NCBI GenBank assembly: GCA_036675035.1
Contig: JAKFFO010000115.1
Coordinates: 1 to 14,518 of the forward strand
Origin: MESE01 sp036675035
Lineage (GTDB): Bacteria; Pseudomonadota; Gammaproteobacteria; Burkholderiales; Burkholderiaceae_D
DNA length: 14,518 nt
Reading direction: 5' to 3'
A model generated the notes under the pieces. That model was not told where the DNA came from, made no database searches, and worked only from the letters and a program-made list of their open reading frames with translations. The position numbers were made by a program, and so were the translations under genes. Positions 6,162 to 13,971 of this stretch are shown here, piece after piece. Each line of letters opens with the position of its first letter. Position 1 is the stretch's first letter.

Positions 6162-6488
6162 GCACGGCGCAATGGAAGAACTCGATCATTCGAAGCCGCA
6201 CTGATTGTTGAATACCTCAGCCGCTACTTCGGAGTAGTGCATTTCCGTTGAAGCCCGGCGCGAGTGTTTGGTCCGGTGGAGGATTGCGCGCGGCTGACCG
6301 ACTACTGGAGTGAAGGGGCGGCCCCATAACTAACCGTGCCGCATCAATAGTACGTATTCATCGGTGGTTTCGGAAGCAAACGCAAGATGCTGCGTTCAGC
6401 GGTTGCCGAGGGCAGCCCGCTGATCGCAGCATCAGGCCGCAATCCGGCGTTGACCAAAATCCGGTGTTTTAAAACCCGGCGTGATCAC
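6162..6488. other. Convergent intergenic region with long hairpins
   Basis: No gene is recognised between the converging Coq4-like and lipoprotein genes. It holds a 17-bp inverted repeat with one mismatch (6386-6402 with 6417-6433, 14-nt loop) and a GGGGC-GGCCCC motif near 6316-6326. Three loosely similar CCGGYGTT-like units lie at about 6443-6480. The long stem has no T-run, so it is not a typical intrinsic terminator, though it may protect mRNA ends from both sides. Confidence 0.5.
6455..6480 (-). terminator. Possible terminator of the BamE-like lipoprotein gene
   Basis: Read on the minus strand, CCGGGTTTTAAAACACCGG is followed by ATTTTGG. That gives a six-pair stem with one bulge and a short T-run, about 10 bp after the lipoprotein stop codon. 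The stem is weak, so the call is tentative. Confidence 0.35.
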
Positions 6489-6944
6489 TCAAGGCTGGTA
6501 ACAGGCGCCTGACGGATCGAATTCTATCTGCACCAAATCACCGCCGCCACCGCCCCAGACATTGCCACCGGTAACAATAAGGCAGCCTTCACCCTTGTAA
6601 AGGGCCTGCACGCGGCGCGCATCATTTCCGAAATAGAAGGGAATCCAGCGCTTGCCGGACTCATAGCTGTGCGAACGATCTGGAGTGCGATCGAGGATGT
6701 CCTGGATCTCGTTCATGCTCATGCCAATCTGTAGCTTCGCAAACTTGCTGCCTGCCCGCGGCGTACCGATCACTTCTCCATCGAAGCTGCCGTCGCGCGA
6801 CTTGACGGTACGAGTTGGCGTTGCGGCAGACGCACTGGACACCGATTCATTTTTAGCCGGCTCTTTGTTTGATGACGAGGGCGCCGCGCAGGAAATGCAA
6901 AGCAGCGAAACGGTGATGACAGCGGTCAGTTTGCTTGGGTTCAT
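6489..6944 (-). CDS. SmpA/OmlA (BamE)-like lipoprotein
   Basis: A 151-aa protein with a signal peptide ending LLCIS-Cys19, a reasonable lipoprotein cleavage site, followed by a Ser/Ala/Thr-rich linker to about residue 50. Residues about 65-92 (FAKLQIGMSMNEIQDILDRTPDR) match the 'xxGMsxxEVxxxLGxP' element of SmpA/OmlA-fold proteins. These are small periplasmic or outer-membrane lipoproteins related to BamE. The C-terminal half is rich in aromatic strands and contains a GGNVWGGGGGD turn. It is probably not BamE itself, as the genomic context and linker differ. It stands alone, transcribed toward the convergent intergenic region. Confidence 0.65.
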   Translation of the reverse strand: MNPSKLTAVITVSLLCISCAAPSSSNKEPAKNESVSSASAATPTRTVKSRDGSFDGEVIGTPRAGSKFAKLQIGMSMNEIQDILDRTPDRSHSYESGKRWIPFYFGNDARRVQALYKGEGCLIVTGGNVWGGGGGDLVQIEFDPSGACYQP

Positions 6945-7421
6945 AGTGGTCCTTTTTGAGATTGAAGGTTTGATGCAAATGCATGGTCATACATTGCTCG
7001 TTGGCGGCGCGGAGAACATGCGCCGGTATCGTCGATTGTATCTTGCGGCCCACCTGATGGTTAGGGGTCATTTTCCTTATGCTCCGGATGCAGCGCCGCT
7101 CCGGTTGAGATGCGAACATCTGAAACAGATATCCGCGTAGTTCTACAGGCGTGATTTTTCAGATACTGCTCATATCGATTGCGCACAGATGCCTGGTCTG
7201 GCCGAACTGAAGGCCGGCGGACCGTCTGAATTCGGGATTGGTTCCGAGGAGGGAAATCGAATGCGGCGGTCGCCGATACGGCGAACAGTTCAAAGCGGGT
7301 CGCGGCCTTGCACAAGTGGCTCGATGTGCAGCTCGCCGTTCATGACGACGATGCGCTGGGAGTGCAGCGTCGTTCGAAGAAACATTGATTAATCAATGCA
7401 TCGGTTGCGACTTTGCCGCCG
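6945..7421. other. Intergenic region with a possible gene remnant and a 16-bp palindrome
   Basis: This stretch separates two minus-strand genes and must contain the promoter of the BamE-like lipoprotein gene; I cannot place it. On the plus strand, 7230-7388 is an open frame without a start codon (…DWFRGGKSNAAVADTANSS…KWLDVQLAVHDDDALG…) that has coding-like third-position GC. It may be the tail of a broken gene. A different-frame ATG at 7261 follows GGAGGG but gives an implausible Arg/Ser-rich peptide. Confidence 0.4.
7383..7398. repeat. Perfect 16-bp palindrome CATTGATTAATCAATG
   Basis: The palindrome is fully self-complementary and lies 24 bp beyond the stop codon of the exported protein gene at 7422. 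With no loop or T-run it is more like a dimeric-protein binding site than a terminator. No target gene is evident. Confidence 0.55.
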
Positions 7422-8039
7422 CTACCTGGCCGCAGGACACCTTTTCTGCAGTGGACTGAGCCGGATCGCGGCCCATTCGATCTGCGCTTCGGTTTCGGTG
7501 GCAATGTCCGGTTTCGCGACCGGCAATGTTGACGACAGAAGATAGAGACACCACCGATCGGTGCCGACGTCGATCATTGCCGGCAACGCCTGATGGTCTT
7601 TGGTTTCGAGTGGTTTTTTGTTCTTCCCGTCGGTGACGATCCAGCGCCCGCCCGATAGCTGCAACTTCCAGTTGCCGACGGTTTCGGCGGATCGTCGTGC
7701 ACCGCTTCCCAGCTCCAGCCACGCCGATGGCTCCGATGCGTGGCTGAATGACAGCCGGTCGATCGGGCCGGCCGGATGCATCTGCCGCGTGCCGGTCACC
7801 GTTTGCGGGCCAAACCGTTGCGGCAGGAATTTCGGCCACGGCGTTACCGTCAGGCGACGCCCGTCAGCCGCATCTAGCTGCATTGTTCCATCATCGACCG
7901 TGGGCACTGCGCGCTCGGCGGTTAACGGCGCAAACGGATTCAGGCCATCGATGCGCGCGGCATCGGCGGCAGTGGCCGCTACGCACGCCGCAACACCGAG
8001 TGCCAGCGGAATATATCGTTGCAGACGGATTGTCATCAT
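7422..8039 (-). CDS. Exported protein of unknown function, coupled to the metalloprotease gene
   Basis: I do not recognise this family. The 205-aa product starts MMTIRLQRYIPLALGVAACV and has a typical Sec signal peptide, probably cleaved after AADA (about residue 28). The mature part contains several W-containing strands (about 125-175: SAWLELGSG, GNWKLQLSGGRWIVTDGK, DRWCLYLLSS), suggesting a beta-rich periplasmic or secreted domain. The ATG at 8039 is chosen because it begins the signal peptide. It lies 8 bp after the stop of the metalloprotease gene, so translation is likely coupled. A longer open frame upstream (to 8243) overlaps the protease gene and is not credible. A role as partner, substrate or inhibitor of the protease is a guess from coupling alone. 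Confidence 0.65.
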   Translation of the reverse strand: MMTIRLQRYIPLALGVAACVAATAADAARIDGLNPFAPLTAERAVPTVDDGTMQLDAADGRRLTVTPWPKFLPQRFGPQTVTGTRQMHPAGPIDRLSFSHASEPSAWLELGSGARRSAETVGNWKLQLSGGRWIVTDGKNKKPLETKDHQALPAMIDVGTDRWCLYLLSSTLPVAKPDIATETEAQIEWAAIRLSPLQKRCPAAR

Positions 8040-8047
8040 CGCCGCGA

Positions 8048-9964
8048 TCAGTGTTTGTCCGACTTCAGCTTGTGCAGCATGCTTTTGAATTCGGCCGGCA
8101 GCGGAAGCTCGACGATTCGCTGGCGCGCATGGATGTTCATCGGATTGGTACGCGGTGGATGCTTTGCTTCCGTCATCGAAAACATGTCGCCGGAATTGCT
8201 GCCGGAATGCGTGCGCGCGAAAGGCAGCATCAGGTTGCCCCATTCGTTATAGTCTTTCAGCACGGTGATGTCGGTGCCGTCCTGCGGGTTGAGGTTGTGC
8301 CGGTAGGCGCTCGGGTTGAGCGCGTGGTTGTCGTTCCAGTCCGCATAGGCGCCGCCGCTGCTGCCGAGTCCGATATTGGCCGATTCCATCAGGCCGCTTT
8401 CGTGCAGGTCCGCGCCGGTGCCGTCCGAGTAACTGATGCGAAACGCATTTGTGCATGGCGAATTTTCAACCAGGTTGCAATAGGTCTTGCCTTTCAATCC
8501 ATTGGCCAGGAAATAACGTTCCGCCGCATTGCCGGTAAACGGTGTGGCGCTCAGGCCGGCAAACTGGTACATGTAGTTCATGATGCTGTAATGATTCGGC
8601 TTGTAATTGCTGATTTCATTGCCGCCGTGCTGCAAGCCGAGATTGTGGCCGAGTTCATGCATCAGGGTGCTGGCCTGAAGGTTGATCAGCAGGTTCAGGC
8701 TGCTGCTGCCACCGGTGGAAAAACCGTAATTGCCCAGCGTGACGATCAGGTCGTTGCCGGCGATTTCAGCCACGCCGGACGAACCTGCGCTGCCATTGAT
8801 GTTTTGCGAATTGCCGAACAATGCATAGTGGAACGACAGCATGCGGCGGATATCGAAATGCCGGCTCTTGTAATCGTAGAACGAGCTGCAGCCCGGACTG
8901 GATTTGGCAGACGATGTCGCCAGTTCGACGCACTGCGCGAGCGCCACCGGATTGCCGCCGCCGAGATTGAACCCGCCGACATCGAAGCTCTGGCTGTACA
9001 GATTGCCGACATCCGGATGCACCGCGATGTTTTTTTCCGCGAACGCATCGACCAGTTTTTGCAGCGCCTCGCGGCGCGGCTTTGTTCCGGGGTCGTTGCC
9101 GCTCATGTAATCGACTTCGATAAAAATGTCGCGCCGGCCCGGGCGCGCACCCATTGCATGGAAATCCAGGCCGGCATAGGTGCCGCCTTGCACCTTGGCG
9201 CTGTCGGGTATGCCGTCGCGATCGGAATCGACCACGCCGGGAGCGACGTCATTCATTCCGGCCGGCGTTGCGAAATTGACCAGCGCCCAATCCGATGCCG
9301 TGTTGGTGTCGGACATTTCGCGCGATGCCAGCCGCACGATCGATTTGCCGTGCTCGTTCGGGCCGGCCGGCAGTTCCGCGACATTCCGGCCTTCCCATGC
9401 GGTCAGTGTTGCAGGCATCGCCATCGACGCGCCGAATCGGACAAAATCGACGGTCTGGTTTGCCGCGACCAGTTCGACCGATCCGTTGGCATTCCAGTAC
9501 GGTACGCGGCTGCCGTTCTTTATGTAAATGATCTGACCGTTACTTTGCAATTTGTCGTAGCTGCCGGCCGCAATGACAAGATAACCCTGTGCCGGAATCG
9601 CGACCGCCGGAAGATCAAATGCGATCGGCTCGAATGAATATGCGCCGGTTGCCGGATCGACATGGCTGGTGCGCAGTTTGTAGTCCGACAATGTAGCCGG
9701 TACGCTGGCGCTATTGTAGATTTCCAGCCATGCGACGTCGTTGCTGTAGTAATTTGTCGCAATTTCCGAAATGATCAGTTTGCCGGCACCATTCGCGGAA
9801 GCGCTCAGGTCCGCCGGCTCCGCCAGCAAGGACGCTTCGACCGACGACCCGGGGTCTGCGGAGCCGCCGCCACCGCCACAAGCAGTTAATCCGGCAACCA
9901 TGAAAAACGCACAAAGCAGGACTCTGGAGCGCGCGGCGCTTTCGGCAAACAGGTGAGGGATCAT
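8048..9964 (-). CDS. Metzincin-type zinc metalloprotease lipoprotein with lamin-tail domain
   Basis: A 638-aa lipoprotein. The signal sequence has a canonical lipobox, GLTA-Cys29, followed by a G5 run. Residues about 61-177 form a lamin-tail (LTD) beta-sandwich domain (LIISEIATNYYSNDVAWLEIYN...). A calcium-loop-like DSDRDGIPD lies at 246-254. The catalytic domain carries HELGHNLGLQH (His436, Glu437, His440, His446), the HExxHxxGxxH zinc motif of metzincins, with a plausible Met-turn SIMNYMY at about 460-466. It probably cleaves proteins at the cell surface or outside. The ATG at 9964 begins a normal signal peptide; the upstream GTG at 10003 would spoil it. The ribosome-binding site is weak. 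Confidence 0.82.
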   Translation of the reverse strand: MIPHLFAESAARSRVLLCAFFMVAGLTACGGGGGSADPGSSVEASLLAEPADLSASANGAGKLIISEIATNYYSNDVAWLEIYNSASVPATLSDYKLRTSHVDPATGAYSFEPIAFDLPAVAIPAQGYLVIAAGSYDKLQSNGQIIYIKNGSRVPYWNANGSVELVAANQTVDFVRFGASMAMPATLTAWEGRNVAELPAGPNEHGKSIVRLASREMSDTNTASDWALVNFATPAGMNDVAPGVVDSDRDGIPDSAKVQGGTYAGLDFHAMGARPGRRDIFIEVDYMSGNDPGTKPRREALQKLVDAFAEKNIAVHPDVGNLYSQSFDVGGFNLGGGNPVALAQCVELATSSAKSSPGCSSFYDYKSRHFDIRRMLSFHYALFGNSQNINGSAGSSGVAEIAGNDLIVTLGNYGFSTGGSSSLNLLINLQASTLMHELGHNLGLQHGGNEISNYKPNHYSIMNYMYQFAGLSATPFTGNAAERYFLANGLKGKTYCNLVENSPCTNAFRISYSDGTGADLHESGLMESANIGLGSSGGAYADWNDNHALNPSAYRHNLNPQDGTDITVLKDYNEWGNLMLPFARTHSGSNSGDMFSMTEAKHPPRTNPMNIHARQRIVELPLPAEFKSMLHKLKSDKH

Positions 9965-10018
9965 TGTTGATCTTCGGAAATTATTCTTACTTCCAAAGAC
10001 CACCGATTCCGATAAAAG

Positions 10019-10034
10019 TTTTCCGTACGGAAAA
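10019..10034. promoter_or_regulatory. Perfect 16-bp palindrome upstream of the metalloprotease gene
   Basis: TTTTCCGTACGGAAAA is centred about 62 bp upstream of the chosen ATG, in the 167-bp gap after the antiporter gene. Position and perfect dyad suit an operator for a dimeric regulator. A loopless stem makes an intrinsic terminator for the antiporter gene less likely. The regulator is unknown. Confidence 0.5.
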
Positions 10035-10131
10035 ATAAACCACCCGGCATTGCGGCTTTGACAATACCGCTCCCGCCGCTTGCACGCTGGCGGACATTAA
10101 CGCATGTCAGTCAGTCAACTCGCGCTTTCAT

Positions 10132-11814
10132 TCACGCCGGTTCAAGGCCGGTTCCGAGTACCCGATTGGCCATGCCTTTGGCGATTTCGCGTTCTCCCAT
10201 GATGGTGTACGTGGCGCCGTGTTTTTCGAGATGGGTGACTTCGCTGATCGAATGCGCCCGCGCAATTACCTCGATTTGCGGATTGATCGCACGCGCGCGT
10301 TCGATGATCTGCCCCGCTTCCAGCGCATGCGGAATAGCCACCAGCAGCCAGCGCGCAGTGGCGATGTCGGCGGCTTCGAGTATTCCGGGCAGGGCCGCAT
10401 TGCCGTACAGCGCAGGAATGCCGTCCGCGCGCAATGCCCTGACGACATCGGCCTGGTCCTCGATCACGATGAACTGCCGATCCTGTTCGCCGAGCGACAG
10501 CGCCACCAGATGGCCGACCCGGCCGAATCCGACCAGCACCGTATGCGAGCGCAACGGCGACCAGAACGGGACATGGGCATCATCGACGGCCGGCGCCGGT
10601 CCGTCCGGTTTTCCCTCGCGCTGTTCCAGCCAGGGCTTCAATCGATCCAGCAGGCTGAACATCAGCGGATTGAGCAGGATCGACAGGATCGCGCCGCCGA
10701 GAATCAGGCTTTGCCCGGTTTCCGATAACAGCCCGAGCGAAACGCCGAGCGTGGCAAGAATGAAGGCAAACTCGCCGATTTGCGCCAGGCTGACCGAGAT
10801 CGCCAATGCGGTGCTGAGCGGATGGCGAAATGCCAGAACGATTGCCAACGCGGCGAGCGATTTGCCGAACACGATGATCAGCACCGTGCCCAGTACCAGC
10901 CAGGGATGCTGAAATACGATCGCCGGGTCGAACAGCATGCCGACCGAGACAAAAAACAGCACCGCGAAAGCATCGCGCAGCGGCAGCGATTCTTCCGCGG
11001 CGCGATGGCTCAGCTCCGATTCGCTCAGTATCATGCCGGCAAAAAAAGCGCCGAGCGCGAACGACACGCCGAACACATAAGCCGCGCCGAGCGCAAAGCC
11101 AAGCGCGATCGCCAGCACTGCGAGACGGAATAATTCGCGCGAGCCGGTAGCGGCAATTTTTTCCAGGGTCCACGGAATCACGCGGCGCCCGACGATCAGC
11201 ATCGCCGCGACGAATGCGACTAACTTGCCGAGCGTGATTGCAAGCGCTGACATCAGTGCCTCGGACGTCAGCATTTCGCCCCTGCCTCCGAGGAAACCGC
11301 TCAATGCCGGAATCAGCACCAGCGCAAGTACCATCGCAATGTCTTCGACGATCAGCCAGCCGACCGCGATCCGGCCCCGCTTGGTTTCCACCTGGCGGCG
11401 GGCCTGCAATGCGGTCAGCAGCACCACGGTGCTCGCGGTGGACAATGCCAGACCGAATATGATTCCTTCGCCGGTCGGCCAACCCGCCATCCATGCGAGA
11501 CCCCATCCCAACAGGGTTGCGATCCCGATTTGCACAACGGCGCCGGGAACCGCGATTGCCTTTACCGACAGCAGGTCTTTCAATGAAAAATGCAAACCGA
11601 CGCCGAACATCAGCAGGATGACGCCGATCTCGGCAAGTTGCTGTGCCAGGCCGGAATCCGCAACAAAACCCGGAGTGAACGGTCCGACTGCAATCCCCGC
11701 GATCAGATAGCCGATCAGCGGCGGCATGCGCAAACGATGCGCCAGTGCGCCGAAGATGAATGCCAGTACAAGGCCGCCCACGATAGTGGTGATCAGCGGA
11801 GAATCGTGGGGCAT
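10132..11814 (-). CDS. ybaL: YbaL-type cation:proton antiporter (CPA2, potassium efflux)
   Basis: A 560-aa inner-membrane protein whose start (MPHDSPLITTIVGGLVLAF) and body (GPFTPGFVAD, GVILLMFGVGLHFSLKDLLSVKAIAVPG) closely follow E. coli YbaL (558 aa, known family). It has about 12-13 membrane helices, and an acidic pair, Glu157-Asp158, in LIVED at the expected ion-binding helix. A C-terminal RCK_N (TrkA-N) domain begins at about residue 425 with GFGRVG (429-434), a Rossmann nucleotide-binding motif. Activity is expected to be K+ (or Na+) efflux in exchange for H+, gated by nucleotide. The ATG at 11814 is preferred over an upstream in-frame start (11865) on homology, with an AGGGAAG motif about 10 bases upstream. 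No glutathione-dependent ancillary subunit gene (KefF/G-like) is adjacent. Confidence 0.88.
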   Translation of the reverse strand: MPHDSPLITTIVGGLVLAFIFGALAHRLRMPPLIGYLIAGIAVGPFTPGFVADSGLAQQLAEIGVILLMFGVGLHFSLKDLLSVKAIAVPGAVVQIGIATLLGWGLAWMAGWPTGEGIIFGLALSTASTVVLLTALQARRQVETKRGRIAVGWLIVEDIAMVLALVLIPALSGFLGGRGEMLTSEALMSALAITLGKLVAFVAAMLIVGRRVIPWTLEKIAATGSRELFRLAVLAIALGFALGAAYVFGVSFALGAFFAGMILSESELSHRAAEESLPLRDAFAVLFFVSVGMLFDPAIVFQHPWLVLGTVLIIVFGKSLAALAIVLAFRHPLSTALAISVSLAQIGEFAFILATLGVSLGLLSETGQSLILGGAILSILLNPLMFSLLDRLKPWLEQREGKPDGPAPAVDDAHVPFWSPLRSHTVLVGFGRVGHLVALSLGEQDRQFIVIEDQADVVRALRADGIPALYGNAALPGILEAADIATARWLLVAIPHALEAGQIIERARAINPQIEVIARAHSISEVTHLEKHGATYTIMGEREIAKGMANRVLGTGLEPA

Positions 11815-12198
11815 CGGGCAGGCTTCCCTTTCTAAGGTTGGAACAACAAATACCGGCGGTCGCATTCGGTCGCGTCTGTGCCTGACGCAACCGGAGCGCG
11901 CCGGGGTGTTGGCCCGATATTTTTGCGCACATTATATCGGGCTGCGCAATCCTGGATATTTTTGCGAGGCGACGCGACGATTTGCCGTGCCGGACTGTTA
12001 TGCGGTAAAGAACTTGGTCAACTGTGGGCGTTTCACGGATGCGGATCCGGGCCGTTCGATGGAATGTAATGCAGCAAAGACGTGCTGCCTTTAACGAGCA
12101 CGCAAGGGCAAGGAGCATTGAGGACGACCGCACGCGTTGAAGCCCGGCGTCGGCTGCCCGGCAATATGCTCCCTGAATCTCCGTGCCGACGACTAGCG
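11815..12198 (-). promoter_or_regulatory. Upstream region of ybaL with -10-like box and repeats
   Basis: No gene is recognised here. On the minus strand a perfect TATAAT lies at 11936-11931, though no good -35 is seen at 16-18 bp. The 12-mer GATATTTTTGCG occurs twice (11916-11927 and 11955-11966), on either side of the box. The arms CCCGATAT (11913-11920) and ATATCGGG (11934-11941) form an 8-bp inverted repeat overlapping it. This arrangement suggests a controlled promoter for ybaL. Confidence 0.45.
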
Positions 12199-12375
12199 CT
12201 ATCCGCCGCCGATGCCTTCGGTCACGATTCCGGTACCGCCGCAGTTCGGGCACTGACTGCCGTTCTGCAATTTGCCGGTCCCCTTGCATGCATCGCAAAT
12301 GTCTTCGCCGGTGCCGGGTGTGCCGGGCTTTGCTTCGTCGCCGGGATTGAGTTGATTGTTTGACGGTGTAGTCAC
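12199..12375 (-). CDS. 58-aa CxxCxGxG zinc-ribbon protein (DnaJ central-domain-like motif)
   Basis: A 58-aa soluble protein with two CxxCxGxG-type knuckles, CDACKGTGK and CPNCGGTGI, 16 residues apart. They probably bind one Zn ion, as in the DnaJ cysteine-rich region. The N-terminus is an unstructured polar/Pro-rich stretch and the C-terminus is VTEGIGGG. Similar tiny proteins are common in Burkholderiales; their function is unknown to me. The start is GTG at 12375, giving a product beginning (V→M)TTPSNNQLNPG, because GGAG lies about seven bases upstream. A longer frame to 12444 adds unlikely residues. It is divergent from the exonuclease gene, with about 200 bp of shared promoter region. Confidence 0.72.
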   Translation of the reverse strand: MTTPSNNQLNPGDEAKPGTPGTGEDICDACKGTGKLQNGSQCPNCGGTGIVTEGIGGG

Positions 12376-12520
12376 GAGGGGCTCCGTGCAAGATCGAAAT
12401 GCCAAGTATGTATTCCGACAATAGAGGCGTCGATATCGGAACAATTGAAATAGCGCAAACGCATTCGAAAATACGTGGTGCGATGCATGTTGCCATTACT
12501 CCTATTGCGCAATCCAGACT

Positions 12521-12548
12521 TTGACAGCATACTGTTTTTCAATACAGT
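12521..12548 (+). promoter_or_regulatory. Predicted sigma-70 promoter of the exonuclease/GIY-YIG gene
   Basis: TTGACA (12521-12526) matches the -35 consensus exactly. After 16 bp, TACAGT (12543-12548) is a fair -10 box. Transcription would begin near 12555, about 25 bp before the likely TTG start. The same TTG could be read as a start codon, but its role as a -35 box is more convincing. Confidence 0.5.
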
Positions 12549-12580
12549 TACACCACTCCAGCCGCTTTTCTTTTCTTCAA

Positions 12581-13966
12581 TTGATCTTGCCCGGTTCCAA
12601 ACATCCCCGTCTTGCTTTTGTCGATCTGGAAACAACCGGCGGCACCGCCACGTCCGACCGGATTACCGAAGTCGGCATCATCGAAGTGGATGAAGATGGC
12701 GTGCGCGAATGGAGCAGTCTGGTCAATCCGCAAATGCATATTCCGGAATTCATCCAGTCGCTGACCGGCATTTCAAATGCAATGGTGGAACATGCACCGA
12801 CCTTCGCCGAACTGGCGGACGCCATCCAGAGCCGCCTGGCGGACCGGGTATTCATTGCACACAATGCGCGGTTCGATCATGGGTTCCTGAAAAATGAATT
12901 CAAGCGTACCGGACACGAATTCCGGCCGCCGGTGCTGTGTACGGTCCGGCTTTCGCGAAAATTGTTCCCCGGTTTCGCGCGGCATAATCTCGATTCGCTG
13001 GTGGAGCGGCATCGGCTGCATGTGAGCGAACGCCATCGCGCGCTGGGTGATGCACAACTGATCTGGCAGTTCTGGAAAGCGATTCATCAGATGCATGCGC
13101 CGGAGATCGTCGATGATGCGGTATCGAAATTGATCAGCCGCCCCAGCTTGCCATCCCGGCTCGATGCATTGCAGATCGAATCGCTGCCGGCCACGCATGG
13201 TGTGTACCTGTTTTACGGCGAGAATGATTTGCCGCTGTATATCGGCAAGGCGAACAATCTGCGGCGCAGGGTGCTGCAGCATTTCAGCGGCGATCATGCA
13301 TCGTCCAAGGAGTTGCGCATCAGCCAGCAGATCGAGCGGCTTGAATGGGTCGAAACCGCGGGCGAGATCGGCGCGCTGCTGCAAGAAGCAGCGCTGGTCA
13401 AGAAACTGATGCCGACGCACAATCACCAATTGCGTGCCAATGACGAAGTTTGCTCGTGGCGCCTGCTGCTGAAGAACGGCATGTTGCAGCCGGTGCTTGC
13501 CACTACCGACGACCTTTTTTTCGGACACGATCCGCAGTTGTACGGTTTGTTCATCAGCAAGCGCAAGGCGACCGATGCGCTCAAGTCGATTGCCGATGAA
13601 CATGCGCTGTGCCATGCGCTGCTTGGGCTGGAGAAGGTGCGCAAAGGCAAGGCATGCTTTGCCAGCCAGATCAAAAAATGCCTCGGTGCGTGCGAAGGCA
13701 GGGAGCCGATCGAAGCACACAACCAGCGCCTGCTCGATGCGCTGCAGGAATCGCATATGCAGGCGTGGCCATTCGATGGCGCGATCGGCGTTCGCGAAAA
13801 TGACGCCATCCATGTCATCGATTGCTGGGCCTATCTGGGTACCGCGCAAACACTCAGGCAGGCGCGGGTGCTGGCAGCGAAAGGCCAGCAGCGCTTCGAT
13901 CGCGATGTATATCAGATCCTGCAGAAACGGCTGGCCGGCCTGGATAATCGGATCGTGCGGCTTTGA
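12581..13966 (+). CDS. DEDDh 3'-5' exonuclease fused to a GIY-YIG nuclease (Cho/UvrC-like)
   Basis: A 461-aa predicted DNA repair nuclease. Residues 10-160 form a DnaQ-like exonuclease: FVDLETTG (Asp15, Glu17), HNARFD (Asp99), and HRALGDA (His152, Asp157), completing the DEDDh set. Residues about 203-275 form a GIY-YIG domain: GVYLFYG, YIGKANNLRRRV, and Glu269 in LLQEAALVKK. The C-terminal part includes a UvrC-like CFASQIKKCLGAC segment, but the UvrC C-terminal endonuclease and helix-hairpin-helix domains are absent. This architecture is known in bacteria. No ATG exists near the N-terminus. TTG at 12581 is my best start, with TTG at 12587 possible. There is no clear ribosome-binding site. It ends with three consecutive stops (TGA TGA TAA). 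Confidence 0.82.
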   Translation: MILPGSKHPRLAFVDLETTGGTATSDRITEVGIIEVDEDGVREWSSLVNPQMHIPEFIQSLTGISNAMVEHAPTFAELADAIQSRLADRVFIAHNARFDHGFLKNEFKRTGHEFRPPVLCTVRLSRKLFPGFARHNLDSLVERHRLHVSERHRALGDAQLIWQFWKAIHQMHAPEIVDDAVSKLISRPSLPSRLDALQIESLPATHGVYLFYGENDLPLYIGKANNLRRRVLQHFSGDHASSKELRISQQIERLEWVETAGEIGALLQEAALVKKLMPTHNHQLRANDEVCSWRLLLKNGMLQPVLATTDDLFFGHDPQLYGLFISKRKATDALKSIADEHALCHALLGLEKVRKGKACFASQIKKCLGACEGREPIEAHNQRLLDALQESHMQAWPFDGAIGVRENDAIHVIDCWAYLGTAQTLRQARVLAAKGQQRFDRDVYQILQKRLAGLDNRIVRL

Positions 13967-13971
13967 TGATA

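Noticed and set aside
7261..7392. A 43-codon plus-strand gene with GGAGGG before ATG
   Set aside because: The predicted peptide is Arg/Ser/Cys/Met-rich with no fold. Another frame of the same DNA looks more coding-like.
7748..9637. A 629-codon open frame on the plus strand
   Set aside because: It lies antisense to the metalloprotease and exported-protein genes, has Arg/Ala/His-rich composition, and shows no domain. The minus-strand genes carry a lipobox and an intact HExxH motif.
10580..12496. A 638-codon open frame on the minus strand overlapping ybaL
   Set aside because: It is a shifted frame of the antiporter gene, extremely Arg-rich, with no membrane segments or recognised domain.
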